64,000 nt of DNA from Bryobacter sp. (lineage in GTDB: Bacteria > Acidobacteriota > Terriglobia > Bryobacterales > Bryobacteraceae): NCBI GenBank assembly GCA_022843625.1, contig JALHNH010000002.1, positions 310,001-374,000 of the forward strand, given 5' to 3'. Shown here one piece after another: positions 45,540 to 54,261 of the stretch. A program made the translations under genes and the position numbers. Positions within the stretch are counted from its first letter, which is position 1; every line of letters begins with the position of its first letter. The notes under the pieces are model-generated. The model was not told the DNA's origin. It made no database searches and saw nothing but the letters and a program-made list of their open reading frames with translations.

Positions 45540-46075
45540 TCGTTTCCTCCGAGGATTCGGCGCAGCTTTTCGTAGGCGCGATGCACCTTCTGTTTCACCG
45601 AGCCGACACTCGAGCCAGTGGCAGCAGCGACTTCTTCTAAACTTCTTCCTTCAACTTTCATCAGGATCAATACTTCCCTCTGGCTTTCCGGCAGCTCACT
45701 GAGCAATTGCTCAAAGCCGTAGGAAAGTTCCGGTGTTGGTATGGAAATTTTTTCATCCAGTTCCACTTCGGCTCGCCGGGTGCGTTTGCGGTAGCTTTGG
45801 CTGCGGATGTGCCTGGCAATGGAGTAGACCCAGGGCAGCAACATTTCGCCCGGACGCCAGGTGTGCCTGCTGCGGTGTACTTGAAACCAGGTTTCCTGAA
45901 CCAGCTCTTCAATATCAGAATCTGGGGAGCCGCCCCTGAAAATGGCCTTCAATCGTGGACTTACTTCCTTAACCAGTGACTCTAGAGCATCACCTTCACC
46001 CGCCTGATAGCGTTGCATCCAGACTTCCAGCGACACTTTTGCCTGGTTTGATTCCAAGAATAAAGTGTAGTTCAT
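45536..46075 (-). CDS. ECF RNA polymerase sigma factor (paired with NrsF-like protein)
   Basis: 179 residues from ATG 46075; the frame is open upstream but would run into the divergent gene. Region 2 is visible at SDIEELVQETWFQVHRSRHTW and LPWVYSIARH; region 4 is LLSELPESQREVLILMKVEGRSLEEVA. Ser-rich acidic N-terminus. It overlaps the downstream NrsF-like gene by ATGA. Only 30 bases separate it from the divergent YceI-like gene. Confidence 0.9.
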   Translation of the reverse strand: MNYTLFLESNQAKVSLEVWMQRYQAGEGDALESLVKEVSPRLKAIFRGGSPDSDIEELVQETWFQVHRSRHTWRPGEMLLPWVYSIARHIRSQSYRKRTRRAEVELDEKISIPTPELSYGFEQLLSELPESQREVLILMKVEGRSLEEVAAATGSSVGSVKQKVHRAYEKLRRILGGNE

Positions 46076-46105
46076 CCCGGCCCGTTTAAAGGTTATGGTG
46101 GTGGT

Positions 46106-46567
46106 ATGGATATTGCGCCAGGACCTGAAAGCTACATCCGGCTTGAGGTCCTCAAGACGGGACTGATGAAGGGCAAGAAACATGTATTCGAGTTTCCCGC
46201 CTACCGTGGCAAAGGCGAACGGAATCCGAACCGGTATGAGATTTCACTGGATGCCCGCCGGATTGAGTGCAAGGATGACTGGCTCAAAGCCGATGACCTC
46301 AAAAAGGTAGCGGCCTATGCGGTGAAGGACATGCTCGATGCCGAGAGACATCCTGAGATTCGGTATAAATCTGAATCAGGATTACTGACGATTCGTGGCA
46401 AGAGCGCTCCGATTGGAGTGGTCTACAAAGAAACGTCGGCCAATGTTTTTGAAGGCTCAGCTACTGTGGACATGCGTTTGTTTGGGTTGAAGCCTCCTAG
46501 CGCGGCACTAGGGACAATCGGGACGGACCCGTCGATGAAACTGAGCTTCAAAATCAAGCTTTCTTGA
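46106..46567 (+). CDS. YceI-like family protein
   Basis: 153 residues, beta-rich, no signal peptide. Sequence pattern SYIRLEVLKTGLMKGKKHVFEF and HPEIRYKSESG follows the YceI lipocalin-like fold, which binds long isoprenoid or lipid ligands. The lack of a leader suggests a cytoplasmic member. It is divergent from the ECF sigma gene, so it may belong to the same regulon. Its 3-prime end overlaps the YihY gene by 14 bases. Confidence 0.7.
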   Translation: MDIAPGPESYIRLEVLKTGLMKGKKHVFEFPAYRGKGERNPNRYEISLDARRIECKDDWLKADDLKKVAAYAVKDMLDAERHPEIRYKSESGLLTIRGKSAPIGVVYKETSANVFEGSATVDMRLFGLKPPSAALGTIGTDPSMKLSFKIKLS

Positions 46568-47366
46568 TTTTCAGGCCCATTTCACGGGCCTTGCGTGCGC
46601 TCCACTCTGCGCCGCCAAGTACGAGCATGCTGAAGATAAAACTCCAGAGCAGAATCGTAACCGAGTGGTTGAAGACGCCGTATTCATGGGTCATTTTGGA
46701 GAAGAGCCAGGGCCATATGAGCATGTTCAAAAGCTTCATGAATTCGATGGCCAGACCGACAAAAACAGCAGCGACGAAAACGAGGAGGGGTGGGATCTTC
46801 CCGTTCGGGAGCAGCCAGTAAGTCAGGAACACGATTCCGATTGTGATTGGCAGCGAGGCTACCTTGTAGACGATGGCGCTGAGCCAGCCGATCTTGATTA
46901 CGGGCGCGGCCACAGCACTGGTTGCCAGCCACAGAAAGCCACAGCCGAGGATCAGGCCCTGGCTGATGAGCTGATTTTTGAGGAAGCTGCGGTTTTCTTT
47001 AATACCCCAGATGCGATTGAAAGCGACTTCAAGTGGCATGAAGATTCCGTTGGCCGTGAAGAGCAGCAGCACCATCGAGACCCAGCTTAGGGCTTTGCCG
47101 TTGGTGTAGACCGACATCTGGAGATTGCGCACCAGGAACGCACCGGTCTCGCCGGCAAAGTAATCCTGGAGGCCCACATAGATACCTTTTTCGACGCTGA
47201 ACCAATTGAGCGCAAAGCGAATGATGCTGGTCATGACGATCAAAAAGGGGAAAAAGCTCAGCAGCACGTTGGCGGCAACACTGAACGAATAGACGTGAGT
47301 CTCGGTCTCTGCCCAGTAGTGCAAAGTGGGTTTGATTTCGGGCCAGAGGCGTTTTAGTCTTTCCAT
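46554..47366 (-). CDS. YihY/BrkB family inner-membrane protein
   Basis: 270 residues with six hydrophobic segments and the family landmarks VAANVLLSFFPFLIVM, FTANGIFMPLEVAFNRIWGI and a basic C-terminus. YihY/BrkB proteins (earlier misnamed RNase BN) are membrane proteins of unsettled function, possibly transporters. Its start overlaps the end of the GMC oxidoreductase by 13 bases, so it is the third gene of that operon. Confidence 0.87.
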   Translation of the reverse strand: MERLKRLWPEIKPTLHYWAETETHVYSFSVAANVLLSFFPFLIVMTSIIRFALNWFSVEKGIYVGLQDYFAGETGAFLVRNLQMSVYTNGKALSWVSMVLLLFTANGIFMPLEVAFNRIWGIKENRSFLKNQLISQGLILGCGFLWLATSAVAAPVIKIGWLSAIVYKVASLPITIGIVFLTYWLLPNGKIPPLLVFVAAVFVGLAIEFMKLLNMLIWPWLFSKMTHEYGVFNHSVTILLWSFIFSMLVLGGAEWSARKAREMGLKIKKA

Positions 47367-48976
47367 TTGCCGCTATTCATAAGTTTGGCAATGCGTTCGC
47401 TGGAGCGCATGGCAAAGGCAAGGATGGTGAGTGTGGGGTTCTGATTGCCGGCGGTGACAAAGGGGCCTCCGTCGTTGATGAACAGGTTCGGCACGTCGTG
47501 AGACTGGCTCCATTTGTTGGTGACACTGGTGCGCGGGTCGTTACCCATGCGGGTGGTGCCGACGTAGTGGATGGAGTGGCCGTAAGGGTCTGGTTTGGGA
47601 TTTGCGTTGGGCAGCATTTCAGCGCCTGCTTTGTGCAGGATCTCATTGCCCACCTCGATCATGTCTTTGAACATGGCTCGTTCATTCTCGTGCCAGGCGT
47701 AATTGAAGCGGGCAGCAGGGATACCAGCGTCATCTTTGAGGGTTGGGTCGAGCTCGATGCGGTTGTCTTTGTAGGGGAGAACTTCACCCTGAAATTGGAC
47801 GCTCACTCCAGCGGTGTAATAGGCCCGGACGGCATCCATCCATTGCTTGCCATAGCCGGGGATGTTGTTGCCCACGAGAGTAAATTCGTTGGTACCACCG
47901 GTGGGAAAGATCTGGTAGCCGCGGATGAATTTATTGCCGCGCCAGTTTTCGGTGAGGTCCGGGATAAAAACGTGGGCGCCATTGCCGTCTTCGTTGGTTA
48001 CTTTGCGGTTCATCAACTGGGGCAGATGTCCGCCGACGGCGGTGTAAAGATGTTCGCTCAAGTAGCGGCCCACCAGCCCGCTGGAATTAGCGATCTTCGA
48101 GTTGAGAAGGATGTGGCTGCTTTCGATAGCTCCTGCGCAAAGGATGAAGCTTTTGGCTTGTAATTCACGCCATTCGCGCTTTTCGGTATCGAAGTAGCGA
48201 ACAGTCTGGACGGTACCTTCTTTGCCCAGTTCCAGATTGCGTACTCGGGCATTTGGGATGAGGTCCAGTTTGCCGCTGTTGCGTGCGGCCGTTACGAAGA
48301 CACGCAAGGAATCGAATTTCGAGCCGGAATCGCAACCCTGCCAGCAGGGTCCGCAGTAATGGCAGGCGGGGCGGCCTTTGTGGTCCTGGCTGAGGATTGC
48401 TTTGGGGATGGGCAGCACTTTCAGGCCACGGCCCAGGGATTCGCAGGCCTTGGTGAGCAGTACTTCGGCTGGCTTGGGGCGGAAGGGGGCGAGGCCCTTG
48501 TTGAGAGGGAAGCCACCGACGGCTTCGACGGTGGAAGAAACGCCGATCAGCTCTTCGACTCGATCGTAGAAGGGTGCGATCTCGTCATAGGTGAGCGGCC
48601 ATTTGGTGTCGAAGTCGTCTTTGGGTTGGAATTCGTTGGGGCCGAAACGGGGGGTGACGCCGGCCCAGAAGAGGCTCTTGCCACCAACGGCTCGCATGCG
48701 CCACCAGTCGAAACGTTCATTGTTGGCAACCGAGTAGGGCTCTTTGGCTTTGTCGGCGAGAAAGCCGGTTTCGGTGAGCCACTCCTGGAAGTAGTCGCCT
48801 CGAAGACCACGGTTGGGGAGATTCCAGCGTCGAATGCGGTGGGTAGGGAATTGGGCAACACTTTTCATGGCCCCGGCTTCGAGCATGGCGCAGTTGAGGC
48901 CCGCTTTGGTGAGAACATTTGCGGTCATGCCGCCGGAGGCACCAGAACCGATGATGCAGACGTCGTAGATCTTCAT
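47354..48976 (-). CDS. GMC-type FAD-dependent oxidoreductase (gluconate 2-dehydrogenase large-subunit-like)
   Basis: 540 residues. The N-terminal FAD-binding motif is DVCIIGSGASGGMTANVL; near the middle is CHYCGPCWQGCDSGSKFDS, a Cys-rich segment seen in this subfamily. The C-terminus has HYVGTTRMGNDP and LFINDGGPFVTAGNQNPTLTIL, the conserved GMC active-site region. These enzymes oxidise sugars or alcohols; the acceptor is probably a cytochrome. It lies 4 bases after its small-subunit gene and overlaps yihY. Confidence 0.9.
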   Translation of the reverse strand: MKIYDVCIIGSGASGGMTANVLTKAGLNCAMLEAGAMKSVAQFPTHRIRRWNLPNRGLRGDYFQEWLTETGFLADKAKEPYSVANNERFDWWRMRAVGGKSLFWAGVTPRFGPNEFQPKDDFDTKWPLTYDEIAPFYDRVEELIGVSSTVEAVGGFPLNKGLAPFRPKPAEVLLTKACESLGRGLKVLPIPKAILSQDHKGRPACHYCGPCWQGCDSGSKFDSLRVFVTAARNSGKLDLIPNARVRNLELGKEGTVQTVRYFDTEKREWRELQAKSFILCAGAIESSHILLNSKIANSSGLVGRYLSEHLYTAVGGHLPQLMNRKVTNEDGNGAHVFIPDLTENWRGNKFIRGYQIFPTGGTNEFTLVGNNIPGYGKQWMDAVRAYYTAGVSVQFQGEVLPYKDNRIELDPTLKDDAGIPAARFNYAWHENERAMFKDMIEVGNEILHKAGAEMLPNANPKPDPYGHSIHYVGTTRMGNDPRTSVTNKWSQSHDVPNLFINDGGPFVTAGNQNPTLTILAFAMRSSERIAKLMNSGKWKD

Positions 48977-48980
48977 GGTG

Positions 48981-49523
48981 CTATGTCCTTGTTTTCAATA
49001 GCGGCTTATAGTTTGGAGGGGTCGAGAAGGACTCACCCTGGTAGCCCGGGAAGTCACGAAGGAAGGCCATGCCCTGATAGCCTAATTCTTTTTGGATGCC
49101 CTCCTCGGAGGTGTAGAAAGCTGCAGTAAGGGCGGTTTTGAAGAGGATGAAGAACTGATCGGCCTTCGATTTCGGAGCAAATTCATTGGCGGCCAGTTGC
49201 GAGAGTTCGGCATTGGCGTCTTTGGCCTTGGCCCAACCGGCGAGGCCGCTACGCCAGATGCGCTGGAGCGAAGGAGCGGCATTTGCAAGAGTGTGGTCAA
49301 TGTAGGGCTCGATCTGAGCGGAAGCTGCACCGCCACTGTGGTCTGAAGGAGGGATCATGACGGTAGCGAAACGCTTCAGCGTGATCCGCTCAGCAGGTGT
49401 CAAGAATTTGAACTGGTAATCCGCTTTTGCAGCCGGGGAGGCAGAGTGTTGGTGAGCCTGATTTTCGGCTTGAGCCCAAAGGGAAAGCGCGAGGCCAATC
49501 GCGGAACGGCGCGAGAACTGCAT
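48981..49523 (-). CDS. Gluconate 2-dehydrogenase subunit 3 family protein
   Basis: 180 residues with a Tat-like leader (FSRRSAIGLALSLWAQA). The core FLTPAERITLKRFATVMIPPSD is the family signature, with GYQGMAFLRDFPGYQG near the end. This subunit accompanies GMC oxidoreductases and is thought to guide export of the cofactor-loaded large subunit, which itself has no leader here. First gene of the minus-strand GMC operon. Confidence 0.88.
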   Translation of the reverse strand: MQFSRRSAIGLALSLWAQAENQAHQHSASPAAKADYQFKFLTPAERITLKRFATVMIPPSDHSGGAASAQIEPYIDHTLANAAPSLQRIWRSGLAGWAKAKDANAELSQLAANEFAPKSKADQFFILFKTALTAAFYTSEEGIQKELGYQGMAFLRDFPGYQGESFSTPPNYKPLLKTRT

Positions 49524-49586
49524 GACGATACTTTAGCGTCAAATCTCTAAGGTCTTTAGATATTTTTACCGATTAGAAGGTGTCCC

Positions 49587-51011
49587 ATGAATTCCGAAAC
49601 TGACGCCTATTCTTTTATCGAGACTGAAACATTTCAGCCTGAGGAGCTGGCCCGTACAGAGCCTGCGGCTTATACGGTGCAAATCGGCTCTCAGCCCGAG
49701 TTGAGAGGGGATGGGCTGCCAACTCCTATGCCGCCTAACACCATGGCGGAGACCGGGATTACTGAGAGCACTGTTGAGCAGTTGATTCTAAAGCAGTTGT
49801 ACTACAAGGGCGAAGCGATGGGGCGAGATATCTCGAACGCGCTTGGTTTTAAGTACAGCGTGATTGAGCCGATGGTTGAAACGATGAAGCGCAACCATTT
49901 AATGGTTGCCAAGCGCTCCATGGGCATGGGTAACATGTCAACTGTGTTTGTGCTCAGCGAAGCGGGCAGAAAATTAGTTCATCAATATCTGGAAATAAAT
50001 TCCTACGCGGGAGCAGCACCGGTAAGTCTTGACGAATACTGTGAAATCGTAAAACTGCAGAAGCTGGATCCAGGCTGGTTGACTAAAGAAGCGCTGAACG
50101 CTGCGTATAGCCACATGGTGGTGAGTGAAGAGATTTTGAGCCAGATTGGCCCGGCTGTGAATTCCGGCAAGAGCTTTCTGATTTATGGTCAGCCTGGAAA
50201 CGGCAAGACCTTTCTTGCCGAAGCCTTGTTCAATATCAATGCGTCGCCGATCTACATCCCCTATGCCATCGAATGTCAGGGGCAGATCATTCAGGTCTAC
50301 GATCCGCTTTACCATGCACCACTCGATTCGCCTTCGGAATCTCTTTCGGTGCTTTCAAACGCTGTAAGCGACAGCTTTGCCTACGACAAGCGGTACTTCC
50401 GGTCGAAGCGGCCTTTCATTACAACAGGCGGTGAACTGACCCTTCAGAACCTCGACTTGAGTTTCAACCCGGCAAGCAAGATTTATGACGCTCCATTCCA
50501 GGTGAAGGCGAATAATGGTATCTATCTCATCGATGACTTTGGGCGTCAGAAGGTGACGCCGTCTGAAGTACTGAACCGGTGGATTGTACCGATGGAGCGG
50601 AAGATTGACTACCTCAACTTTCAACAGGGCGGCAAAATCACCGTTCCGTTCGAATGTTTTCTTGTTTTTTCGACGAACTTGAATCCTGAGCAGCTCGGCG
50701 ACGAAGCATTTCTGCGCCGCATTCAGTACAAAATGTTTCTGCGAAGCCCGGGTGAAGCAGAGTTCGCCGAGATCTTTGAGCAGTTCTGCAAAAAAGTAGA
50801 CGTTCCGCTGGCGTCAAACCTTGTTGGCAAATTCCTCACGAAGTATTACCGGAGTGGCAAAAAGCGAATGCGTCGCTGTCATCCGCGAGACGTGGTGATG
50901 CATGCGATGGATCACATCAAGTTTGAACGATTGCCTTGGGTGCTAACTGAAGAAGTGCTCGATCACGCCTTCAACAGTTGCTTCACAACCGTGAATCACT
51001 TCGACGACTAG
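49587..51011 (+). CDS. AAA-type ATPase with N-terminal winged-helix domain
   Basis: 474 residues, soluble. A disordered acidic N-terminus (1-55) precedes a winged-helix-like domain (about 58-135; TESTVEQLILKQLYYKGEAMG). The AAA core follows: Walker A GQPGNGKT (about 201-208), Walker B IYLIDDFGR, sensor 1 FSTNLNPEQL and sensor 2 region MRRCHPRDV. This resembles MoxR-like or DnaA-like ATPases that remodel complexes, but the partner is not adjacent. Its stop overlaps the convergent MscS gene by 4 bases. Confidence 0.8.
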   Translation: MNSETDAYSFIETETFQPEELARTEPAAYTVQIGSQPELRGDGLPTPMPPNTMAETGITESTVEQLILKQLYYKGEAMGRDISNALGFKYSVIEPMVETMKRNHLMVAKRSMGMGNMSTVFVLSEAGRKLVHQYLEINSYAGAAPVSLDEYCEIVKLQKLDPGWLTKEALNAAYSHMVVSEEILSQIGPAVNSGKSFLIYGQPGNGKTFLAEALFNINASPIYIPYAIECQGQIIQVYDPLYHAPLDSPSESLSVLSNAVSDSFAYDKRYFRSKRPFITTGGELTLQNLDLSFNPASKIYDAPFQVKANNGIYLIDDFGRQKVTPSEVLNRWIVPMERKIDYLNFQQGGKITVPFECFLVFSTNLNPEQLGDEAFLRRIQYKMFLRSPGEAEFAEIFEQFCKKVDVPLASNLVGKFLTKYYRSGKKRMRRCHPRDVVMHAMDHIKFERLPWVLTEEVLDHAFNSCFTTVNHFDD

Positions 51012-51814
51012 CCTTGTTTAGCGACCTGATCGAGTAGTTGGGAATTCGCAATCATGCTTTGCTTTCCATCAGAGTCAATTACCAGGTGGGTTGGGGTAAT
51101 TGAGCTGAGTACGCCACTCTCGCCTGATAGCGTGAGCGGTTTGCCTACTTCGAGCACTTTTCTGGCATAAAAGCCTGCCGCAAGGTTACGGACGATGTCG
51201 CGTGTGCCGAGGCCGAATGAGAGGCCGAAGGCTAGAGCTGCACCGCCCAGAACAAGGCTCGTTACGATTCGAACAATTTCCGTATCGATCTTAAGCTGAG
51301 CAATGGCCATCATGGCGCAAACGAAAAGGATCGTGCTGGAGACTACCTTGCCTAATGCTGGGGCAAACTCGATTCCCGAACTTTCTGCTGATTGCGCGAC
51401 AGTCTGCCCAGCGAATTGCCCAATGGATGAGCCGAGGATCAGAAGCAAGAGTGCGGCAACGATGTTTGGCAGGTAAGCGAAGAAGGCTCCGATTGCCCCC
51501 GAAATAGCGGCCAACCCCAATGCATCGGCGGCAGTATTGGCAAGCAACAAGAGCACCAGGAAGTAAGTCAGGCGGGACAGAATCAATGACAGCGGTTGGG
51601 TGAGACCGAGCTGATTGAGTGCCTTTTCGACGCCTAGCTTCGAGACGAGTGAATCGAAGCGTAGTTTTGTGAGCATATAACGTACGCCGATTTCAATCAT
51701 CTTGGCCAGTGCAAGACCGACGATTACGAACACGATGCCAAGGGCAATTTTGGGAACTGCACTGATGGCTGAGTCTGCCAGATTGCTGAAGGCCTGGAGA
51801 AGTTTTTCTTTCAT
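51008..51814 (-). CDS. MscS-type small-conductance mechanosensitive channel
   Basis: 268 residues from the ATG inside an ATGA overlap with the 68-residue gene (the frame is open 26 codons upstream, but that region belongs to the neighbour). Four or five transmembrane segments, then a short cytoplasmic domain (GTRDIVRNLAAGFYARKVLEVGKPLTL); the Gly/Ala-rich stretch LGGAALAFGLSFGLGT resembles the pore helix TM3. It releases solutes on hypo-osmotic shock. Third gene of the ECF operon. Confidence 0.83.
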   Translation of the reverse strand: MKEKLLQAFSNLADSAISAVPKIALGIVFVIVGLALAKMIEIGVRYMLTKLRFDSLVSKLGVEKALNQLGLTQPLSLILSRLTYFLVLLLLANTAADALGLAAISGAIGAFFAYLPNIVAALLLLILGSSIGQFAGQTVAQSAESSGIEFAPALGKVVSSTILFVCAMMAIAQLKIDTEIVRIVTSLVLGGAALAFGLSFGLGTRDIVRNLAAGFYARKVLEVGKPLTLSGESGVLSSITPTHLVIDSDGKQSMIANSQLLDQVAKQG

Positions 51815-52017
51815 TTGCGAGGATCTTTCTTTGGGCTTAATTCGCCAGCTGCTTTCAGGAATTCGAGCAAGACCAGTTTGGGTAACTCCCAACTGAAGGT
51901 TGCGGCGTGGGACGTGGCAGTTCGCCGCTCAATCTGCCTGCGGACGCGACCGACGAAATCTCGTTTTGGGTCGAGTTCCTGGTCTTTGAGCTCATCAATG
52001 GGGAGCGGATCACTCAT
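51811..52017 (-). CDS. Small protein between ECF sigma factor and MscS, possible regulator
   Basis: 68 residues, hydrophilic, with many charged residues at both ends and a short hydrophobic stretch (LPKLVLLEFLKAAGEL). Both its start and stop overlap neighbours by ATGA. The position directly after an ECF sigma gene is where anti-sigma factors normally sit, yet it has no transmembrane helix, no zinc-binding His/Cys motif and no recognised anti-sigma fold. Function unknown. Confidence 0.65.
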   Translation of the reverse strand: MSDPLPIDELKDQELDPKRDFVGRVRRQIERRTATSHAATFSWELPKLVLLEFLKAAGELSPKKDPRK

Positions 52018-52592
52018 ACATATCTCTCTCTGAATTGTTCCCGGGCACGCTTGATGCGCATTTTGGTTGCCGACAGGCCAATGCCAAGCGACTCTGCGAT
52101 CTCCTCATACGAGAGCTCATCCATGTCGCACATCACGAGCGGAATACGGAGCGTAGGGGGCAGGGAATTGAGGATTGCCTCGATCCTGAGTTGACGATCC
52201 TGAATCTCCATGTTTTGTTCGGCCTTTGGCTCCACTTGTAATTTTTCGAATGTGCCTGAGTTTTCGTCGTCGATGGATTGAGATTTTTTGCCTTCTTCCT
52301 TTTTTAAGTGATTGAGGCAGTGATTTACTTTGATTCTTTTGAGCCATGAGCGAAACGATGAGCGGCCCTCGAATGTCTTGAGCCCAAAGAAAGCCTTGAC
52401 GAAGACTTCCTGGGCGAGGTCTTCGTAGTATTTTTCGTCGCGAGTAAGAAAGCGGCAGTTGGCAAGGATTCTTCGCTGGTAACGCTCGACCAGTTGTTCG
52501 AAGGCACGCAGATCGCCTTCGGGCGCATTGAAGGCGGCTTGCAGGATATCGAAGTCTGGATCTTCCAGATAGTCCGTTATTGGGTTGTCCAT
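52014..52592 (-). CDS. ECF RNA polymerase sigma factor (osmotic-stress locus)
   Basis: 192 residues. Region 2: RAFEQLVERYQRRILANCRF, YEDLAQEVFVKAFFGLKTF; region 4: LNSLPPTLRIPLVMCDMDELSYEEIAESLGIG. It directs RNA polymerase to a small set of promoters. The two promoter-like elements at 52632-52660 and 52689-52717, facing its own gene and mscL, are its likely targets, implying autoregulation. It heads the operon with the 68-residue gene and mscS. Confidence 0.92.
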   Translation of the reverse strand: MDNPITDYLEDPDFDILQAAFNAPEGDLRAFEQLVERYQRRILANCRFLTRDEKYYEDLAQEVFVKAFFGLKTFEGRSSFRSWLKRIKVNHCLNHLKKEEGKKSQSIDDENSGTFEKLQVEPKAEQNMEIQDRQLRIEAILNSLPPTLRIPLVMCDMDELSYEEIAESLGIGLSATKMRIKRAREQFRERYV

Positions 52593-52631
52593 GGGCGGAG
52601 GGTTGGAAAATTGAGCATCTCACAACAGGGG

Positions 52632-52660
52632 GACAGTTGAACACCCCGAAAAGTCACATT
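52632..52660 (-). promoter_or_regulatory. Putative ECF promoter of the sigma gene operon
   Basis: Reading leftward: -35 element AATGTGACTT (52660-52651), 16-base spacer, then GTC at 52634-52632. It matches the plus-strand element in -35 sequence, spacer length and -10 GTC, and lies about 40 bases before the sigma start codon. Confidence 0.68.
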
Positions 52661-52688
52661 GAGGAATGTAGAAAAGATTTCTTGAAAA

Positions 52689-52717
52689 AATGTGACTTCG
52701 GCGCAAACGGGCTTGTC
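52689..52717 (+). promoter_or_regulatory. Putative ECF promoter of mscL-DUF481-aqpZ
   Basis: AATGTGACTT (52689-52698), 16-base spacer, then GTC (52715-52717), 38 bases before the mscL ATG. The -35 boxes of the divergent pair are identical over 10 bases, and the layout (-35 ending in ACTT, N16, GTC) fits the general ECF promoter pattern. Confidence 0.68.
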
Positions 52718-52755
52718 TTCGGGTGGGAAGGCTCAAACCCTAAAAGGAATAGAAA

Positions 52756-53208
52756 ATGTTAAACGACTTCAAAGCTTTTGTGATGCGCGGCAATGTAGTA
52801 GATCTTGCTGTTGGCGTGGTGATTGGTGGTGCCTTTGGCGCCATCGTTACATCGATGGTGAACGACGTGGTGATGCCCCCAATTGGAATGTTGCTTGGGC
52901 AAGTGGATTTCAAGGAGCTGTTTGTCAGCTTGAACGGCCAGACTTACCCGACTATGGCGGCAGCAAAGGCCGCGGCGGCCCCTGTGATCGCCTACGGACA
53001 ATTTCTGAATACGATTACGAATTTTCTGATTGTGGCTGCAGTCATCTTTCTGGTGATTCGTGCCCTCAGCAAGTTACAAAAGCCGGTTGAAGCTGCAGCG
53101 CCCACTACAAAGGATTGTACTTTTTGCTGCAGCGCGATTCCCTTAAAGGCAACCCGTTGCCCAAACTGTACTTCTGAACTTGGAAACTCAAGGACAATAA
53201 CTGCATGA
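52756..53208 (+). CDS. mscL: Large-conductance mechanosensitive channel MscL with C-terminal zinc-ribbon
   Basis: 150 residues. The MscL core is clear: N-terminal amphipathic helix and TM1 ([20 protein letters not shown]), [10 protein letters not shown], then TM2 ([15 protein letters not shown]). After the cytoplasmic helix comes a Cys-rich tail, [18 protein letters not shown] (about 120-137), a probable zinc ribbon not found in E. coli MscL. It opens near the lytic tension on hypo-osmotic shock. AAGGAA precedes the ATG, and the putative ECF promoter lies just upstream. Confidence 0.93.
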   Translation: MLNDFKAFVMRGNVVDLAVGVVIGGAFGAIVTSMVNDVVMPPIGMLLGQVDFKELFVSLNGQTYPTMAAAKAAAAPVIAYGQFLNTITNFLIVAAVIFLVIRALSKLQKPVEAAAPTTKDCTFCCSAIPLKATRCPNCTSELGNSRTITA

Positions 53209-54251
53209 AGAAAATTTTTAGAACCTCTTTTTTGAGTCTCAGCCTTTTGGGGCTTCTGAGCGGCGATCAGGTAGTGCTCAAAAACGGAGACCGGGTCACT
53301 GGAAGCATCGTAAAGAAGGATGCCAAACAGATCACGATTCAAACAGACATGTTTGGGCTGGTTAGCACGGATTGGGACAAAGTGGCTTCGATTGTCGCGG
53401 ACAAGCCGCTGAACGTTGTGTTGCCGGATGGCAAAACGGTAGTTGGCACGCTACGCGAGAGTGGCGGCAAGGTCGAGATTGCTTCCACTGGAAGCACGAT
53501 AGCGGTGGCTCCGCAAGAGATTGCTGCGATCCGCAATGGAGCGGAGCAGAAAGCTTTCGAGCGACTGCTGCAGCCGGGCTGGCTGGATCTCTGGGCAGGT
53601 GGTGGCAGTATCGGATTTGCCGGCACCAGTGGCAATGCAAAGACAACTACCTTTACGACCGGATTGACTGCTGCACGAATTACACGAACTGACAAGACTT
53701 CGATCTACTTCAACACGATTAAGGCCTCGGCATTGATCAACAACAGAAGCGCTGGGACTGCCGAGGCAGTGCGTGGCGGTCTGGGCTACAGTCGCAACCT
53801 CAAGCCCAGGCTTTTTGCGAACGTCTTCAACGACTACGAATATGACAAGTTCCAGAACCTGGACTTGAGAACAGTCTTCGGTGGTGGTCTTGGCTTCAAG
53901 GCGATCAAGAGCGACCGGATGACACTCGATCTGTTGGGTGGTGGAGCCTTCAACTACTCGCGATTCAATACCCCATTGATTCGAAAGACTGGTGAATTTT
54001 ATTGGGGTGATGACTTCACATACAAGTTGAATGCGTCGACTTCGCTATTCCAGTCCTACCGCATGTTTAACGACTTGAAGTCGCCTGGAACCTACCGCAT
54101 CAACTTTGACCTTGGTGCAACCACCAAGATCTCGAAGTATCTGGTGTGGAATGTTTCGATCAGCGACCGTTACCTCACAAACCCGGCCCCGGGCCGGAAA
54201 ACCAATGACCTGCTGTACACGACAGGATTGGGCATCACGTTTGCCCGCTAA
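53205..54251 (+). CDS. DUF481 family outer-membrane protein (YdiY-like)
   Basis: 348 residues, starting in an ATGA overlap with mscL. A signal peptide (about 1-20) is followed by a small SH3/OB-like repeat region ([29 protein letters not shown]) and then a ~230-residue beta-barrel ([19 protein letters not shown] onward) ending [11 protein letters not shown]. coli YdiY of this family is linked to acid/salt stress. Coupling to mscL and aqpZ suggests a role in osmotic or envelope stress. Confidence 0.83.
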   Translation: MKKIFRTSFLSLSLLGLLSGDQVVLKNGDRVTGSIVKKDAKQITIQTDMFGLVSTDWDKVASIVADKPLNVVLPDGKTVVGTLRESGGKVEIASTGSTIAVAPQEIAAIRNGAEQKAFERLLQPGWLDLWAGGGSIGFAGTSGNAKTTTFTTGLTAARITRTDKTSIYFNTIKASALINNRSAGTAEAVRGGLGYSRNLKPRLFANVFNDYEYDKFQNLDLRTVFGGGLGFKAIKSDRMTLDLLGGGAFNYSRFNTPLIRKTGEFYWGDDFTYKLNASTSLFQSYRMFNDLKSPGTYRINFDLGATTKISKYLVWNVSISDRYLTNPAPGRKTNDLLYTTGLGITFAR

Positions 54252-54261
54252 AGGAGAAATG

